Origin: Candidatus Jacksonbacteria bacterium
GTDB taxonomy: Bacteria; Patescibacteriota; Patescibacteriia; UBA9629; GWA2-43-13
Length of the DNA: 6,093 nucleotides
NCBI GenBank assembly: GCA_018698735.1
Contig: JABIPD010000054.1
Location: 1-6,093, forward strand
Reading direction: 5' to 3'
Shown here piece by piece: positions 1-5,854 of this stretch. Every line of letters starts with the position of its first letter. Within the stretch, counting starts at the first letter, position 1. The notes below the pieces were generated by a model. It saw only the letters and a program-made list of their open reading frames with translations, was not told the DNA's origin and did not search any database. Position numbers and translations under genes: made by a program.

Positions 1-171
1 ATTGTTCCAAAAGTAATGCAAAAGGCAGTTGGGCTTAATCCTATTATTAGTATTGTAGCTGTTTTGGTTGGTGCAAAGATTGCTGGTATTCCTGGTGCTA
101 TTATTGCGATTCCATTGGTAACTGCTATCTCGGTGTTTTTAAGAGATTTGTTTGAAAAAGATGATGTCTAA
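1..171 (+). CDS. AI-2E family transporter / PerM-like permease, C-terminal end (partial)
   Basis: The frame is open from the first base and ends at TAA 169-171, leaving the last 56 residues of a protein whose start lies outside the window. The piece has a hydrophobic stretch (NPIISIVAVLVGAKIAGIPG) followed by an AIIAIPLVTAISVFLRDLF segment and a charged tail (EKDDV). This matches the ending of the AI-2E/PerM permease family (Pfam AI-2E_transport), where a glycine-rich G-x-x-G-x-x-G-x-x-x-A-x-P motif sits in the last membrane helices, after a conserved N-P. Family members are integral membrane proteins with about eight helices, linked to autoinducer-2 export or to Na+/H+ antiport. The substrate here cannot be told. 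The family call rests only on this tail pattern. Confidence 0.75.
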   Translation: MVPKVMQKAVGLNPIISIVAVLVGAKIAGIPGAIIAIPLVTAISVFLRDLFEKDDV

Positions 172-174
172 GAG

Positions 175-278
175 ATTAAATTAGAAATTCAAAATTTAAA
201 ATTAGAAACCATATCAAACTATTGAGTGTTTCAGATGTCTTTCATTTCGTGTTTTGTATTTAAGATTTCGAATTTAAT
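175..278. repeat. AT-rich inverted repeat filling the permease-rsmI gap
   Basis: The arms are 175-188 (ATTAAATTAGAAAT) and 265-278 (ATTTCGAATTTAAT). They are reverse complements at 13 of 14 positions and enclose about 76 bases. The element begins 4 bases after the permease stop and ends 6 bases before the rsmI ATG, so it occupies almost the whole gap. The inner flanks of both arms carry further AAATT/TTTAA-type words, suggesting a decayed longer palindrome. It may be a mobile or iterated intergenic repeat, or may simply reflect AT-rich low complexity. Confidence 0.5.
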
Positions 279-284
279 ATAGTT

Positions 285-932
285 ATGCTGTATTCTGTTG
301 CTACGCCAATTGGAAATAGGGAAGATATTACACTCCGTGCCTTGCGAATTTTACGCGAGGTTAATTTTATTTTGTGTGAAGACACCAGAGTAACAAGCAA
401 GCTGCTTGTTATGCACGATATTAAAAATACATTAGTTAGTTATCATCACCATACTTCTGAAAAAAAGATACAACAGATTGTAGAACGACTAGTACAGGGA
501 GAAAATGCTGCTTTGGTAACAGATGCTGGAACCCCAGGGATTTCTGATCCTGGCAATATTCTTATTGAAAAAGCTCTAGCGCAAGGGGTAGAGGTGTCGC
601 CGATTCCAGGGCCGAGTGCTGTTGCAACAGCGCTTTCTATTGCAGGTGTTCCTACTGACAAATTTGTTTTTATCGGATTTGTGCCCCACAAAAAAGGCCG
701 TAAAACATTGTTCGAAAATATTGCCCAACAAAAAGAGACTGTTGTTTTTTACGAATCTCCTCATAGAATAAAAAAAACACTTACCCAGCTTGCAGAGCAT
801 ATTCCAGAAAAAGAGGTGATTGTGTGCAGAGAGCTTACAAAAAAATTCGAAACCATTTATCGTGGTAACATTTTAAATATTATAGATAGCGTAAAAGAGA
901 AAGGCGAGTTTGTTGTTATTGTTCCTAGGTAA
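285..932 (+). CDS. rsmI: 16S rRNA (cytidine(1402)-2'-O)-methyltransferase RsmI, short form
   Basis: RsmI uses S-adenosylmethionine to methylate the 2'-OH of C1402 in the 16S rRNA decoding centre, tuning start-codon choice and decoding fidelity. The 215-aa product carries the family signatures of a tetrapyrrole-methylase fold. These are LYSVATPIGNREDITLRAL at 2-20, CEDTR at 31-35, VSYHHHT at 51-57, TDAGTPGISDPG at 79-90, PIPGPSA at 107-112, the GF(V)PHKKGR loop at 131-139, FYESPHRI at 155-162 and CRELTKKFE at 181-189. The ATG is well placed because the family motif begins at residue 2. Usual length is about 270-290 aa, and the C-terminal extension is missing: the protein ends shortly after GEFVVIV, the last strand of the core. 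The ending is clean, so this looks like a naturally trimmed form and not a broken gene. No SD precedes the ATG. metG follows after 50 bases. Confidence 0.95.
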   Translation: MLYSVATPIGNREDITLRALRILREVNFILCEDTRVTSKLLVMHDIKNTLVSYHHHTSEKKIQQIVERLVQGENAALVTDAGTPGISDPGNILIEKALAQGVEVSPIPGPSAVATALSIAGVPTDKFVFIGFVPHKKGRKTLFENIAQQKETVVFYESPHRIKKTLTQLAEHIPEKEVIVCRELTKKFETIYRGNILNIIDSVKEKGEFVVIVPR

Positions 933-944
933 CAGAGATGAATC

Positions 945-973
945 TTTACTTTTTGCTGTATTTTGGCTATGCT
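945..973 (+). promoter_or_regulatory. Weak candidate promoter for metG
   Basis: TTTACT at 945-950 and TATGCT at 968-973 are separated by 17 bases; each matches 4 of 6 sigma-70 consensus positions. A transcript from it would begin around 980-983, at or next to the metG ATG, giving a leaderless message. By eye alone such matches occur often in AT-rich DNA, so this is only a suggestion. Confidence 0.2.
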
Positions 974-982
974 CGGTGAGAT

Positions 983-2389
983 ATGAAATATATTACAACC
1001 CCCATTTACTACGTAAACGATAAACCTCATATAGGGCATGCGTACACAACGCTTGTTGCAGATATAGTTGCACGAACGCACGTGCTTTCTGGTGAGGAAG
1101 TATTTTTTTTGGCTGGTACCGACGAGCATGGAACAAAGATTGCACAAGCAGCGGAAAAAGCAGGTAAACAACCACAGGAATTTACAGACGAAATAGCAGC
1201 CTCATTTAAAGAGGCTTGGCAAAATTTAGGAATAGAATATAACCATTTTATTCGTACAACAGATACAGATCACAAAAAAACAGCTCAGGCATTTCTCTCT
1301 AAACTAAAAGAGAACGATGCATTGTATGAAGATGAGTACGAGGGATTGTATTGTAATGGCTGCGAAACGTTTTTACATGAAAAGGATTTAATAGATGGCA
1401 AGTGCTCAGACCATAAAAAAGAGCCAGAGGTGGTAAAAGAAAAAAACTGGTTTTTTAAACTTTCGGAATACGTAGAGCAAGTAAAAGAAAAAATTAAAAC
1501 AGATGAAATAATTATTCGGCCCGAGAAATTTAAAAAGGAGGTTTTAAGTGCTTTAGAACAAGGTGTTCCAGATTTTTCTGTTTCTCGCCCAAATGTAGAA
1601 TGGGGGATTCCTCTTCCGTGGGATAGTAAACAAACAATGTATGTATGGGTAGATGCGCTTATTAATTATTTTTCTGCTACTGGCTGGGAGAATGATTTAG
1701 AAGGCCCCAAATGGCCAGCAGATGTGCATGTGGTAGGGAAAGATATTATAAAGTTTCATGCAATTTATTGGCCGGCATTGTTGTTAGCAGCTGGGTTCGA
1801 TATTCCAAAATCTATTTTGGTGAATGGCTTTTTTACGATAGACGGACAAAAAATGTCGAAGTCTCTTGGTAATGTAATAGACCCGAACGAATTGGTAGAT
1901 GCATATGGTGTTGATGGTGCTCGGTATTTAATAGTGTCACAGTTTCCATTTGGACAAGATGGTGATATTGCACAATCTAAATTCGATGAAAAATATAATG
2001 CCGATTTAGCAAATGGCATTGGTAATCTTGTGCAGAGAGTTTCGACTCTGATAGAGAAGTTTGAACTTGAAAAATCTTTAGAAATTAATGAAGAGAAAGG
2101 AGATTTTGTTTCTGAGATCTGGCAACATTTTAATGTATTCGAAATATTCGAAGGCATCACAAAAATTCAGAAAAAAATTCAAGACACAGATGAATTACTT
2201 GCAAAAGAAAAGCCATGGGAAAAAGAGAAAGCAGAAGATGTTAAAGATATTTTGCAGACTTCTGCTCAAAATATTTATGAAATTGGTAAAGCTCTTCAGC
2301 CGATTATTCCAGAAACAGCAACACAAATTTTGAAACGATTCACAAAAGGTGAGATAATAAAAGGCGAGGGATTATTCCCAAGGAAATGA
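983..2389 (+). CDS. metG: Methionyl-tRNA synthetase, minimal form
   Basis: This cytoplasmic class I aminoacyl-tRNA synthetase charges initiator and elongator tRNA-Met with methionine using ATP. The 468-aa protein shows the ATP signature HIGH at 16-19 and the methionine-pocket segment FLAGTDEHG at 42-50. A connective-peptide zinc knuckle is visible with C124, C127, C141 and H144. The NWFFKLSEY block, the VDALINYFSATGW block and the second ATP signature KMSKS at 290-294 follow, then an anticodon-binding helical domain with the KPWE motif near the C-terminus. The single knuckle with three Cys and one His resembles the one-zinc type seen in Thermus. It stops at about residue 468, so the C-terminal EMAP II/Trbp111-like tRNA-binding domain of the 677-aa E. 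coli enzyme is absent. The only SD-like word, GGTGAG at 975-980, lies 2 bases from the ATG, too close to be canonical. The TGA stop lies inside a palindrome. Confidence 0.97.
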   Translation: MKYITTPIYYVNDKPHIGHAYTTLVADIVARTHVLSGEEVFFLAGTDEHGTKIAQAAEKAGKQPQEFTDEIAASFKEAWQNLGIEYNHFIRTTDTDHKKTAQAFLSKLKENDALYEDEYEGLYCNGCETFLHEKDLIDGKCSDHKKEPEVVKEKNWFFKLSEYVEQVKEKIKTDEIIIRPEKFKKEVLSALEQGVPDFSVSRPNVEWGIPLPWDSKQTMYVWVDALINYFSATGWENDLEGPKWPADVHVVGKDIIKFHAIYWPALLLAAGFDIPKSILVNGFFTIDGQKMSKSLGNVIDPNELVDAYGVDGARYLIVSQFPFGQDGDIAQSKFDEKYNADLANGIGNLVQRVSTLIEKFELEKSLEINEEKGDFVSEIWQHFNVFEIFEGITKIQKKIQDTDELLAKEKPWEKEKAEDVKDILQTSAQNIYEIGKALQPIIPETATQILKRFTKGEIIKGEGLFPRK

Positions 2390-2424
2390 CGCCTGGCGTC
2401 ATCCTGAACGGAAAGTGAAGGATC
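2386..2424. repeat. Compact palindromic repeat overlapping the metG stop (GTCATCCTGA type)
   Basis: ATGACGCCTGGCGTCAT at 2386-2402 is a perfect palindrome with 8-base arms and a single central T, and it contains the metG stop codon TGA (2387-2389). It overlaps a second stem, ATCCT at 2401-2405 with AGGAT at 2419-2423. The string GTCATCCTGAACG...GAAGGATC resembles the GTCATCCTGAGCGAAGCGAAGGATC class of intergenic repeats met in many bacterial genomes (from general knowledge, not aligned here). It may fold in the transcript and could help terminate or stabilise the metG message, but no U-tract follows. Confidence 0.55.
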
Positions 2425-2448
2425 TCTTTCTAGATAAAAACAAACAGC

Positions 2449-2955
2449 ATGTCATATTTTGATGCAATACTTGTAGTGGGCCTTATCTTTGCTTGGTCAT
2501 ATGGCTGGAACAAAGGTTTTATTAAGAGTTTAGGAAGCTTTATTGCGATTGTAGTTGGAGTTATTATTGCCAGCTGGTTTCATGTGCCTGCAGCAGAACT
2601 CATCGGCGGAGAAACATTTTCGCTTGTATTTTCTTTTGCTGTCATATTTATTATTGTAAATAGGCTCATTATACTCCTTGCTATTGTTCTTGATAAAATA
2701 TGGCAGCTGTTTCGAATTATCCCGCTTACACGCTTTGTAAATAAATTTTTAGGCGGAATTTTGTGGGGGCTTTCGTTTGTTGTGTTTGTTGGTATCGGGT
2801 TCCCTGTTATTATTCGGCTTATAACAGACCCCACTGTGCTTGCTCAAATAGAAAAAAGTCTTGTTCTAGAGCTTATATTCGCATCGACTGGGTTTTTATT
2901 ACCATTTGTTCCAGAATATATTAAAGAGACTGTGTACAAGGTTTATTTGATTTAA
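2449..2955 (+). CDS. CvpA family membrane protein
   Basis: The 168-aa product is a hydrophobic protein with about four membrane segments, near residues 4-17, 27-45, 57-82 and 100-124, and another hydrophobic stretch around 138-152. The N-terminus has the CvpA/colicin V production pattern: an aspartate at the first helix (FDAILVVGLIFAWSYGW) followed by the G-x-x-KGFIKSLGS turn at about 19-30 into a second glycine-rich helix ending in ASWF. E. coli CvpA is needed for colicin V production and affects envelope stress tolerance; its molecular activity is not settled, so none is assigned here. Length is normal for the family (about 160-180 aa). There is no SD before the ATG. The gene sits between metG and tatD, and the hairpin 21 bases after its stop probably ends transcription. 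Confidence 0.8.
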   Translation: MSYFDAILVVGLIFAWSYGWNKGFIKSLGSFIAIVVGVIIASWFHVPAAELIGGETFSLVFSFAVIFIIVNRLIILLAIVLDKIWQLFRIIPLTRFVNKFLGGILWGLSFVVFVGIGFPVIIRLITDPTVLAQIEKSLVLELIFASTGFLLPFVPEYIKETVYKVYLI

Positions 2956-2976
2956 TACAGCCTTTAGAGATACAAT

Positions 2977-3014
2977 AAACGGCTCTCCGCCAGCTGGCGG
3001 AAGTGAGCCGTTTT
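2977..3014 (+). terminator. Nested hairpin terminator between cvpA and tatD
   Basis: An outer 9-bp stem, AAACGGCTC (2977-2985) with GAGCCGTTT (3005-3013), encloses the perfect 16-base palindrome TCCGCCAGCTGGCGGA (2986-3001). The right arm runs into TTTT, giving a rho-independent terminator with a short U-tract after cvpA. The minus-strand reading also ends in a short T run, but no gene on that strand needs it. It ends only 14 bases before the tatD ATG, so tatD must either be transcribed from inside this structure or by readthrough. Confidence 0.75.
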
Positions 3015-3027
3015 AATAATAGAAAAT

Positions 3028-3804
3028 ATGAAGTTAATAGACACTCATTGTCATTTGAATTTTGGAGCTTTTAACGATAATTACAAAGAAGTAATAGAAA
3101 GAGCCCTTCAAAAAGAGATTGGCATGATTATTGTAGGAGCAGCAAAAGAAACTACAGAGAAAGCACTTGCGATAGCGAATGAATACGCAAACGACCCAGT
3201 TTATGCAACTGCGGGTCTTCATCCAACACATGTCAAAGATGAAGTCTTTGATACTGCTTGGTATGAAGATATGTTAGCCGAGAAAAAAATTGTCGCAGTT
3301 GGAGAAACAGGAATAGATTTGTACCGTCCGAAAGAACAAGAAACCTTCGAACTTCAGAAAGAAGTATTACAGCAACATGTTGAGCTAAGCAAAAAAACAA
3401 GTAAACCAATTATTCTTCATTCTCGCGGGACCGATGCAACACTCCAACAAGCGTACGACACAATTTTTGAAGCACTTGGTGATTATTCGAATGGGGTATT
3501 GCATTGTTTTACTGGTGAGACTGCGGATATAAAAAAATTTTTAAACCATGGGTTAATGGTTTCGTTTACAGGGGTTATTACATTAGCAGAAGAAATCGCA
3601 GAAACATGCGCCTCTGTTCCTATAGAAAAAATGATGATAGAGACCGATGCCCCATATATTACTCCGCAAAGATATAAACCCCAGCAAAACGAGCCAATGT
3701 TTGTAGAAGAGATTGCACGTAAAGTTGCGGAAGTGAAGGGCATGGAGTATGATGACGTGGTTGCTCAAACAACCAAAAACGCTGTTGAATTTTTTAGCCT
3801 TTAA
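3028..3804 (+). CDS. tatD: TatD family metal-dependent DNase/hydrolase
   Basis: TatD enzymes are TIM-barrel metallohydrolases of the amidohydrolase superfamily; E. coli TatD acts as a 3'-5' exonuclease on single-stranded DNA and RNA in repair and DNA breakdown. All expected metal ligands are present in this 258-aa protein: H7 and H9 in DTHCHL, E93 in VGETGIDLYR, H131 in ILHSRG, H159 in VLHCFTGE and D207 in ETDAPYITP. GLHP at 63-66 and QNEPMFV at 220-226 also fit the family. Length is normal and the protein appears complete. The start is clear because the metal motif begins at residue 5. No SD is present: the 14 bases before the ATG are TAATAATAGAAAAT-like AT-rich sequence, and TAATAA at 3014-3019 could be a -10 box for a leaderless message. 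A tatD gene close to metG and rsmI is a conserved arrangement in Gram-positive bacteria (yabD next to metS). Confidence 0.95.
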   Translation: MKLIDTHCHLNFGAFNDNYKEVIERALQKEIGMIIVGAAKETTEKALAIANEYANDPVYATAGLHPTHVKDEVFDTAWYEDMLAEKKIVAVGETGIDLYRPKEQETFELQKEVLQQHVELSKKTSKPIILHSRGTDATLQQAYDTIFEALGDYSNGVLHCFTGETADIKKFLNHGLMVSFTGVITLAEEIAETCASVPIEKMMIETDAPYITPQRYKPQQNEPMFVEEIARKVAEVKGMEYDDVVAQTTKNAVEFFSL

Positions 3805-3908
3805 CTGTCATTGCGAGGATTCACCTCTGGTGAAGCCAAAGCAATCTCGCTGGCACGATTTCTCGACTAAGAGATTACCGCACTCACCTGGTTCGTTCGC
3901 AATGACAG
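3805..3908. repeat. 104-bp palindromic intergenic element (GTCATTGCGAG type)
   Basis: Perfect 12-base terminal inverted repeats, CTGTCATTGCGA (3805-3816) and TCGCAATGACAG (3897-3908), bound the element. Inside are a hairpin TTCACC-TCT-GGTGAA at 3820-3834 and a stem AATCTC (3843-3848) with GAGATT (3871-3876). It begins at the base after the tatD TAA and ends 8 bases before the rmuC ATG, so it fills the gap completely. The words GTCATTGCGAGG, AAGCAATCTCG and CGCAATGACAG are those of a very common class of bacterial intergenic repeats (general knowledge). No clear target-site duplication is visible, and no transposase lies nearby, so any mobility would be non-autonomous. Confidence 0.85.
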
Positions 3909-3916
3909 AATAGAAT

Positions 3917-5062
3917 ATGGAAACATTACTCATTATACTTGTAGGGTTTTTGATAGCAGCGGTTATCGCGGTGTTTTTGAAATTGAATGCATTATCCAAA
4001 GGCGAGCCAGACACCCAATCCCAGAAAATGCTGTTCGACACGGTCGAAAATTTACGAAGAGAGATTCAAGAAAGCGGAGGAAAAAGTCGAGAGGAACTTG
4101 GAAAGAATAGAGAAGAGATTCAGCAGCGGATGGATCAGATTAATCAACAACTGACACATCATCAAACAGAATCAACAAAATCATTGCAAAGCCAATTTAG
4201 CCAAACCAGTAAAATTATTGGCGATGTAACCCAGAAATTAACTCAGCTCGACGAAACAAATAAACAAGTAAAAGACTTTGCTTCTCAAATGCAATCCTTA
4301 GAAGGGATTTTAAAAAATCCCAAACACCGTGCAGTATTAAGTGAATACTGGTTGGAATCTTTGTTAGGGCATGTATTGCAGCCACAGCAATATAAAATGC
4401 AGCATAACTTAGGAAAAGACGAAAAGACCGGCCAAGATTTGATTGTAGATGCTGTTGTGTTTTTTAAGGAATCGGTTATTCCTATAGATGCGAAATTTTC
4501 TTTAGAAAAATATAACCAAATGATGGAAGAGCAAGACTCTACAAGAAGAGAACAGTTGGAGAAAGCATTTAAGGCAGATTTAAAAGCACGTATAGACGAA
4601 ACCTCTAAATATATTCAGCCAGAAAAAGGAACCACAGAATTTGCATTTATGTTTATGCCTGCAGAAGGAATATTTTATAATTTAATGATTTATAATGTAG
4701 GTTCTTTAAGTGTGAACACTCAAGATTTGCACGAATATGCATTTAAGAAACATGTTATTATAGTTTCGCCGTCTTCTTTCTTTGCATATTTACAGACTGT
4801 AATACAAGGGCTAAAGGCATTAAAAGTAGAGGAATCGGTAAAAGATATACAGAAAAACGTTCATCAGCTTAGCAGGCATTTAAATGCGTATTCAGAATAC
4901 ATGCAAAAAGTTGGCGGGCATTTAGGAACCACGGTTGGGGCGTATAATAATGCCACAAAAGAATTTAAGAAAATAGATAAAGATGTCTATAAAATAACCG
5001 ATAAAGCCGCAGGAGGAGATATAGAAGTAGAATTGTTAGACAAACCACAATCAGACGATTAA
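3917..5062 (+). CDS. rmuC: DNA recombination protein RmuC
   Basis: RmuC-family proteins limit DNA inversions at short inverted repeats and are predicted to contain a PD-(D/E)xK nuclease-like fold. The 381-aa product starts with one membrane anchor (residues 4-23, LLIILVGFLIAAVIAVFLKL), then a Q/E/K-rich coiled coil (about 35-130, including SREELGKNREEIQQRMDQINQQL), then the RmuC domain (about 130-345). In the domain I see LSEYWLESLLGHVL at 141-154, a possible nuclease core DLIVDAVVFF...VIPIDAKFSLEKY with D178, D191 and K193, FMFMPAEGIF at 244-253, and VIIVSPSSFFAYLQTVIQGLK at 280-300. The short acidic tail is unremarkable. The anchor means it works at the inner face of the membrane with the domain in the cytoplasm. 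There is no SD; the sequence before ATG is TAGAAT directly abutting the palindromic element. The pairing of a gene against inverted-repeat recombination with a window full of inverted repeats is suggestive but may be chance. Confidence 0.92.
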   Translation: METLLIILVGFLIAAVIAVFLKLNALSKGEPDTQSQKMLFDTVENLRREIQESGGKSREELGKNREEIQQRMDQINQQLTHHQTESTKSLQSQFSQTSKIIGDVTQKLTQLDETNKQVKDFASQMQSLEGILKNPKHRAVLSEYWLESLLGHVLQPQQYKMQHNLGKDEKTGQDLIVDAVVFFKESVIPIDAKFSLEKYNQMMEEQDSTRREQLEKAFKADLKARIDETSKYIQPEKGTTEFAFMFMPAEGIFYNLMIYNVGSLSVNTQDLHEYAFKKHVIIVSPSSFFAYLQTVIQGLKALKVEESVKDIQKNVHQLSRHLNAYSEYMQKVGGHLGTTVGAYNNATKEFKKIDKDVYKITDKAAGGDIEVELLDKPQSDD

Positions 5063-5111
5063 GTATCTATCCAAAGAATGAAAGCAAGATTAAGAGGAGG
5101 CTCTATTTTAA

Positions 5112-5170
5112 AATTGTCATTCTTCCCTTGCAGTCCCAGTCACGAGGACGGGGCAAGTAGAATGACAATT
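5112..5170. repeat. 59-bp palindromic intergenic element (GTCATTCT / AGAATGAC)
   Basis: Perfect 12-base arms AATTGTCATTCT (5112-5123) and AGAATGACAATT (5159-5170) enclose an inner stem CTTGC (5127-5131) with GCAAG (5153-5157) and a smaller GTCC (5133-5136) with GGAC (5146-5149). The outer GTCATT/AATGAC word is shared with the element after tatD. It lies 49 bases after the rmuC stop. It could fold in the rmuC mRNA 3' region. No target duplication is evident. Confidence 0.75.
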
Positions 5171-5186
5171 ATGTAGGTCATATTTT

Positions 5187-5214
5187 AGAGAGACACTTCT
5201 CTCTTGTTTTTTTT
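5187..5214 (+). terminator. Rho-independent terminator after rmuC
   Basis: A 7-bp stem AGAGAGA (5187-5193) and TCTCTCT (5198-5204) with loop CACT is followed by TGTTTTTTTT (5205-5214). The stem is modest in GC but the U-tract is strong. It closes the rmuC transcript and separates the housekeeping block from the small-gene cluster that follows. Confidence 0.75.
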
Positions 5215-5232
5215 GTTATTATCTGGTATTAA
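5204..5232 (+). promoter_or_regulatory. Candidate sigma-70 promoter for the small membrane-protein operon
   Basis: TTGTTT at 5204-5209 and an extended -10, TGG-TATTAA (hexamer 5227-5232), are spaced by 17 bases. Transcription would start near 5239, giving a leader of about 26 bases that carries the AGAGGAGG site. The -35 overlaps the end of the rmuC terminator. The placement fits the start of a new transcription unit, but the boxes are matched by eye only. Confidence 0.4.
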
Positions 5233-5251
5233 AAAGGTGCGTAACCTATAG

Positions 5252-5257
5252 AGGAGG
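5252..5257 (+). promoter_or_regulatory. Strong Shine-Dalgarno site AGGAGG for the 55-aa ORF
   Basis: AGGAGG, within GAGGAGGAAGG, lies 7 bases before ATG 5265. The housekeeping genes upstream have no comparable site, so this strongly supports the short ORF as a real gene. Confidence 0.75.
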
Positions 5258-5264
5258 AAGGCGC

Positions 5265-5432
5265 ATGTTCTTTAACGTTTCGAGGCAGACCTACGGTATA
5301 GTGCTGTGGGTCGTTTCTATTGCAGCACTAGCGCTAGTCGTTTACTATTTATACCTATCAAGACTCGTTCTGGTCTCGTATAACCCGTATTGCCCTCATG
5401 TGGCTATTTCAAGGCTAGGGATTTGTTCATGA
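5265..5432 (+). CDS. Small single-pass membrane protein, 55 aa, unknown function
   Basis: I do not recognise this gene. The product begins MFFNVSRQTYG, has one long hydrophobic segment (about residues 10-30, IVLWVVSIAALALVVYYLYL), a second hydrophobic patch (LVLVSY, 34-39), and a tail with two cysteines (NPYCPH and LGICS). The N-terminal R7 and the helix suggest a membrane peptide with its tail possibly outside the membrane. Support for being real comes from the AGGAGG site 7 bases upstream, the candidate promoter, and the ATGA overlap with the next gene (5429-5432), which is typical of translational coupling. It is too short for homology judgement by eye. It could be a regulator or partner of the downstream membrane protein, but that is inference only. 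Confidence 0.7.
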   Translation: MFFNVSRQTYGIVLWVVSIAALALVVYYLYLSRLVLVSYNPYCPHVAISRLGICS

Positions 5433-5854
5433 GAGATGACCAAGGCAGTAAAGAAAGTAAGATGTGGGATCGTAGTGTCCTAGGGGGCCTGATGATCATA
5501 ATTGTCATTTTTTCCTTCGGGCGCTCATCAATGCCCTTTATTCCAGGCTGGGATGCAGGCCCACTTATTGCCAACTCATTCGTGATTGTCATCTTGCTGT
5601 GTGGAGTCTTTGTTGGGCTTAGTGGGGTTGTCAATCGGAATGCAAGCCTTTCCTGGGCAATAATTTTGGGATTCCTAGTTCTCTTCTGGGGGAAAACGTC
5701 TGTCTATTATTTTGGCCCACTCACTGTTAACCAGAAGGCATTTGTAATTGTAGTTATTGCACTTGCCATGCTCGATTCAAGCATTCTCGTAAAGCAGAGA
5801 AAAGCCGGCAAGTTTAATGATCCTGACACCACAAGCGAACTGGATCGCACATAA
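5429..5854 (+). CDS. Multi-pass membrane protein, 141 aa, unknown function
   Basis: I do not recognise a family. I chose ATG 5429 because it overlaps the previous stop as ATGA and has a weak AGGG (5417-5420) 8 bases upstream; the longer frame from TTG 5390 would run 39 bases into the previous gene with no better site. The N-terminus is hydrophilic (MRDDQGSKESKMWDRS), followed by about four hydrophobic segments near residues 18-30, 46-66, 74-88 and 101-116, then a basic-acidic tail (KQRKAGKFNDPDTTSELDRT). The loop SSMPFIPGWDAGP after the first helix is rich in Pro and Gly. Codon use is richer in C- and G-ending codons than in the housekeeping genes. Likely co-transcribed with both neighbours; the next SD overlaps its stop codon. 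Confidence 0.8.
   Translation: MRDDQGSKESKMWDRSVLGGLMIIIVIFSFGRSSMPFIPGWDAGPLIANSFVIVILLCGVFVGLSGVVNRNASLSWAIILGFLVLFWGKTSVYYFGPLTVNQKAFVIVVIALAMLDSSILVKQRKAGKFNDPDTTSELDRT

Noticed and set aside
2387..2389. Possible TGA recoding, as in Gracilibacteria and Absconditabacteria
   Set aside because: TGA ends metG at the expected place, right after the C-terminal domain, and readthrough would enter the palindrome. No in-frame TGA occurs within the conserved proteins.
446..3768. Several minus-strand open frames of 60-131 codons opposite rsmI, metG, cvpA and tatD
   Set aside because: They lie antisense to genes with full family motifs, have no recognisable domains, and show no start signals. They are shadows of the real genes.
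3805..3908. The tatD-rmuC element as an IS remnant or complete MITE with target duplication
   Set aside because: Terminal inverted repeats are clear, but the flanks (TTTAA and AATAG) show no convincing duplication, so it is reported only as a palindromic repeat.
5078..5176. A 32-codon plus-strand ORF from ATG 5078 running through the palindrome after rmuC
   Set aside because: Most of its codons come from the inverted repeat, there is no SD before its ATG, and the purine-rich site lies inside it. Best read as chance coding in a repeat.
5390..5428. TTG at 5390 as an earlier start for the 141-aa membrane protein
   Set aside because: It would overlap the 55-aa gene by 39 more bases without an SD, whereas ATG 5429 gives a standard ATGA coupling overlap.
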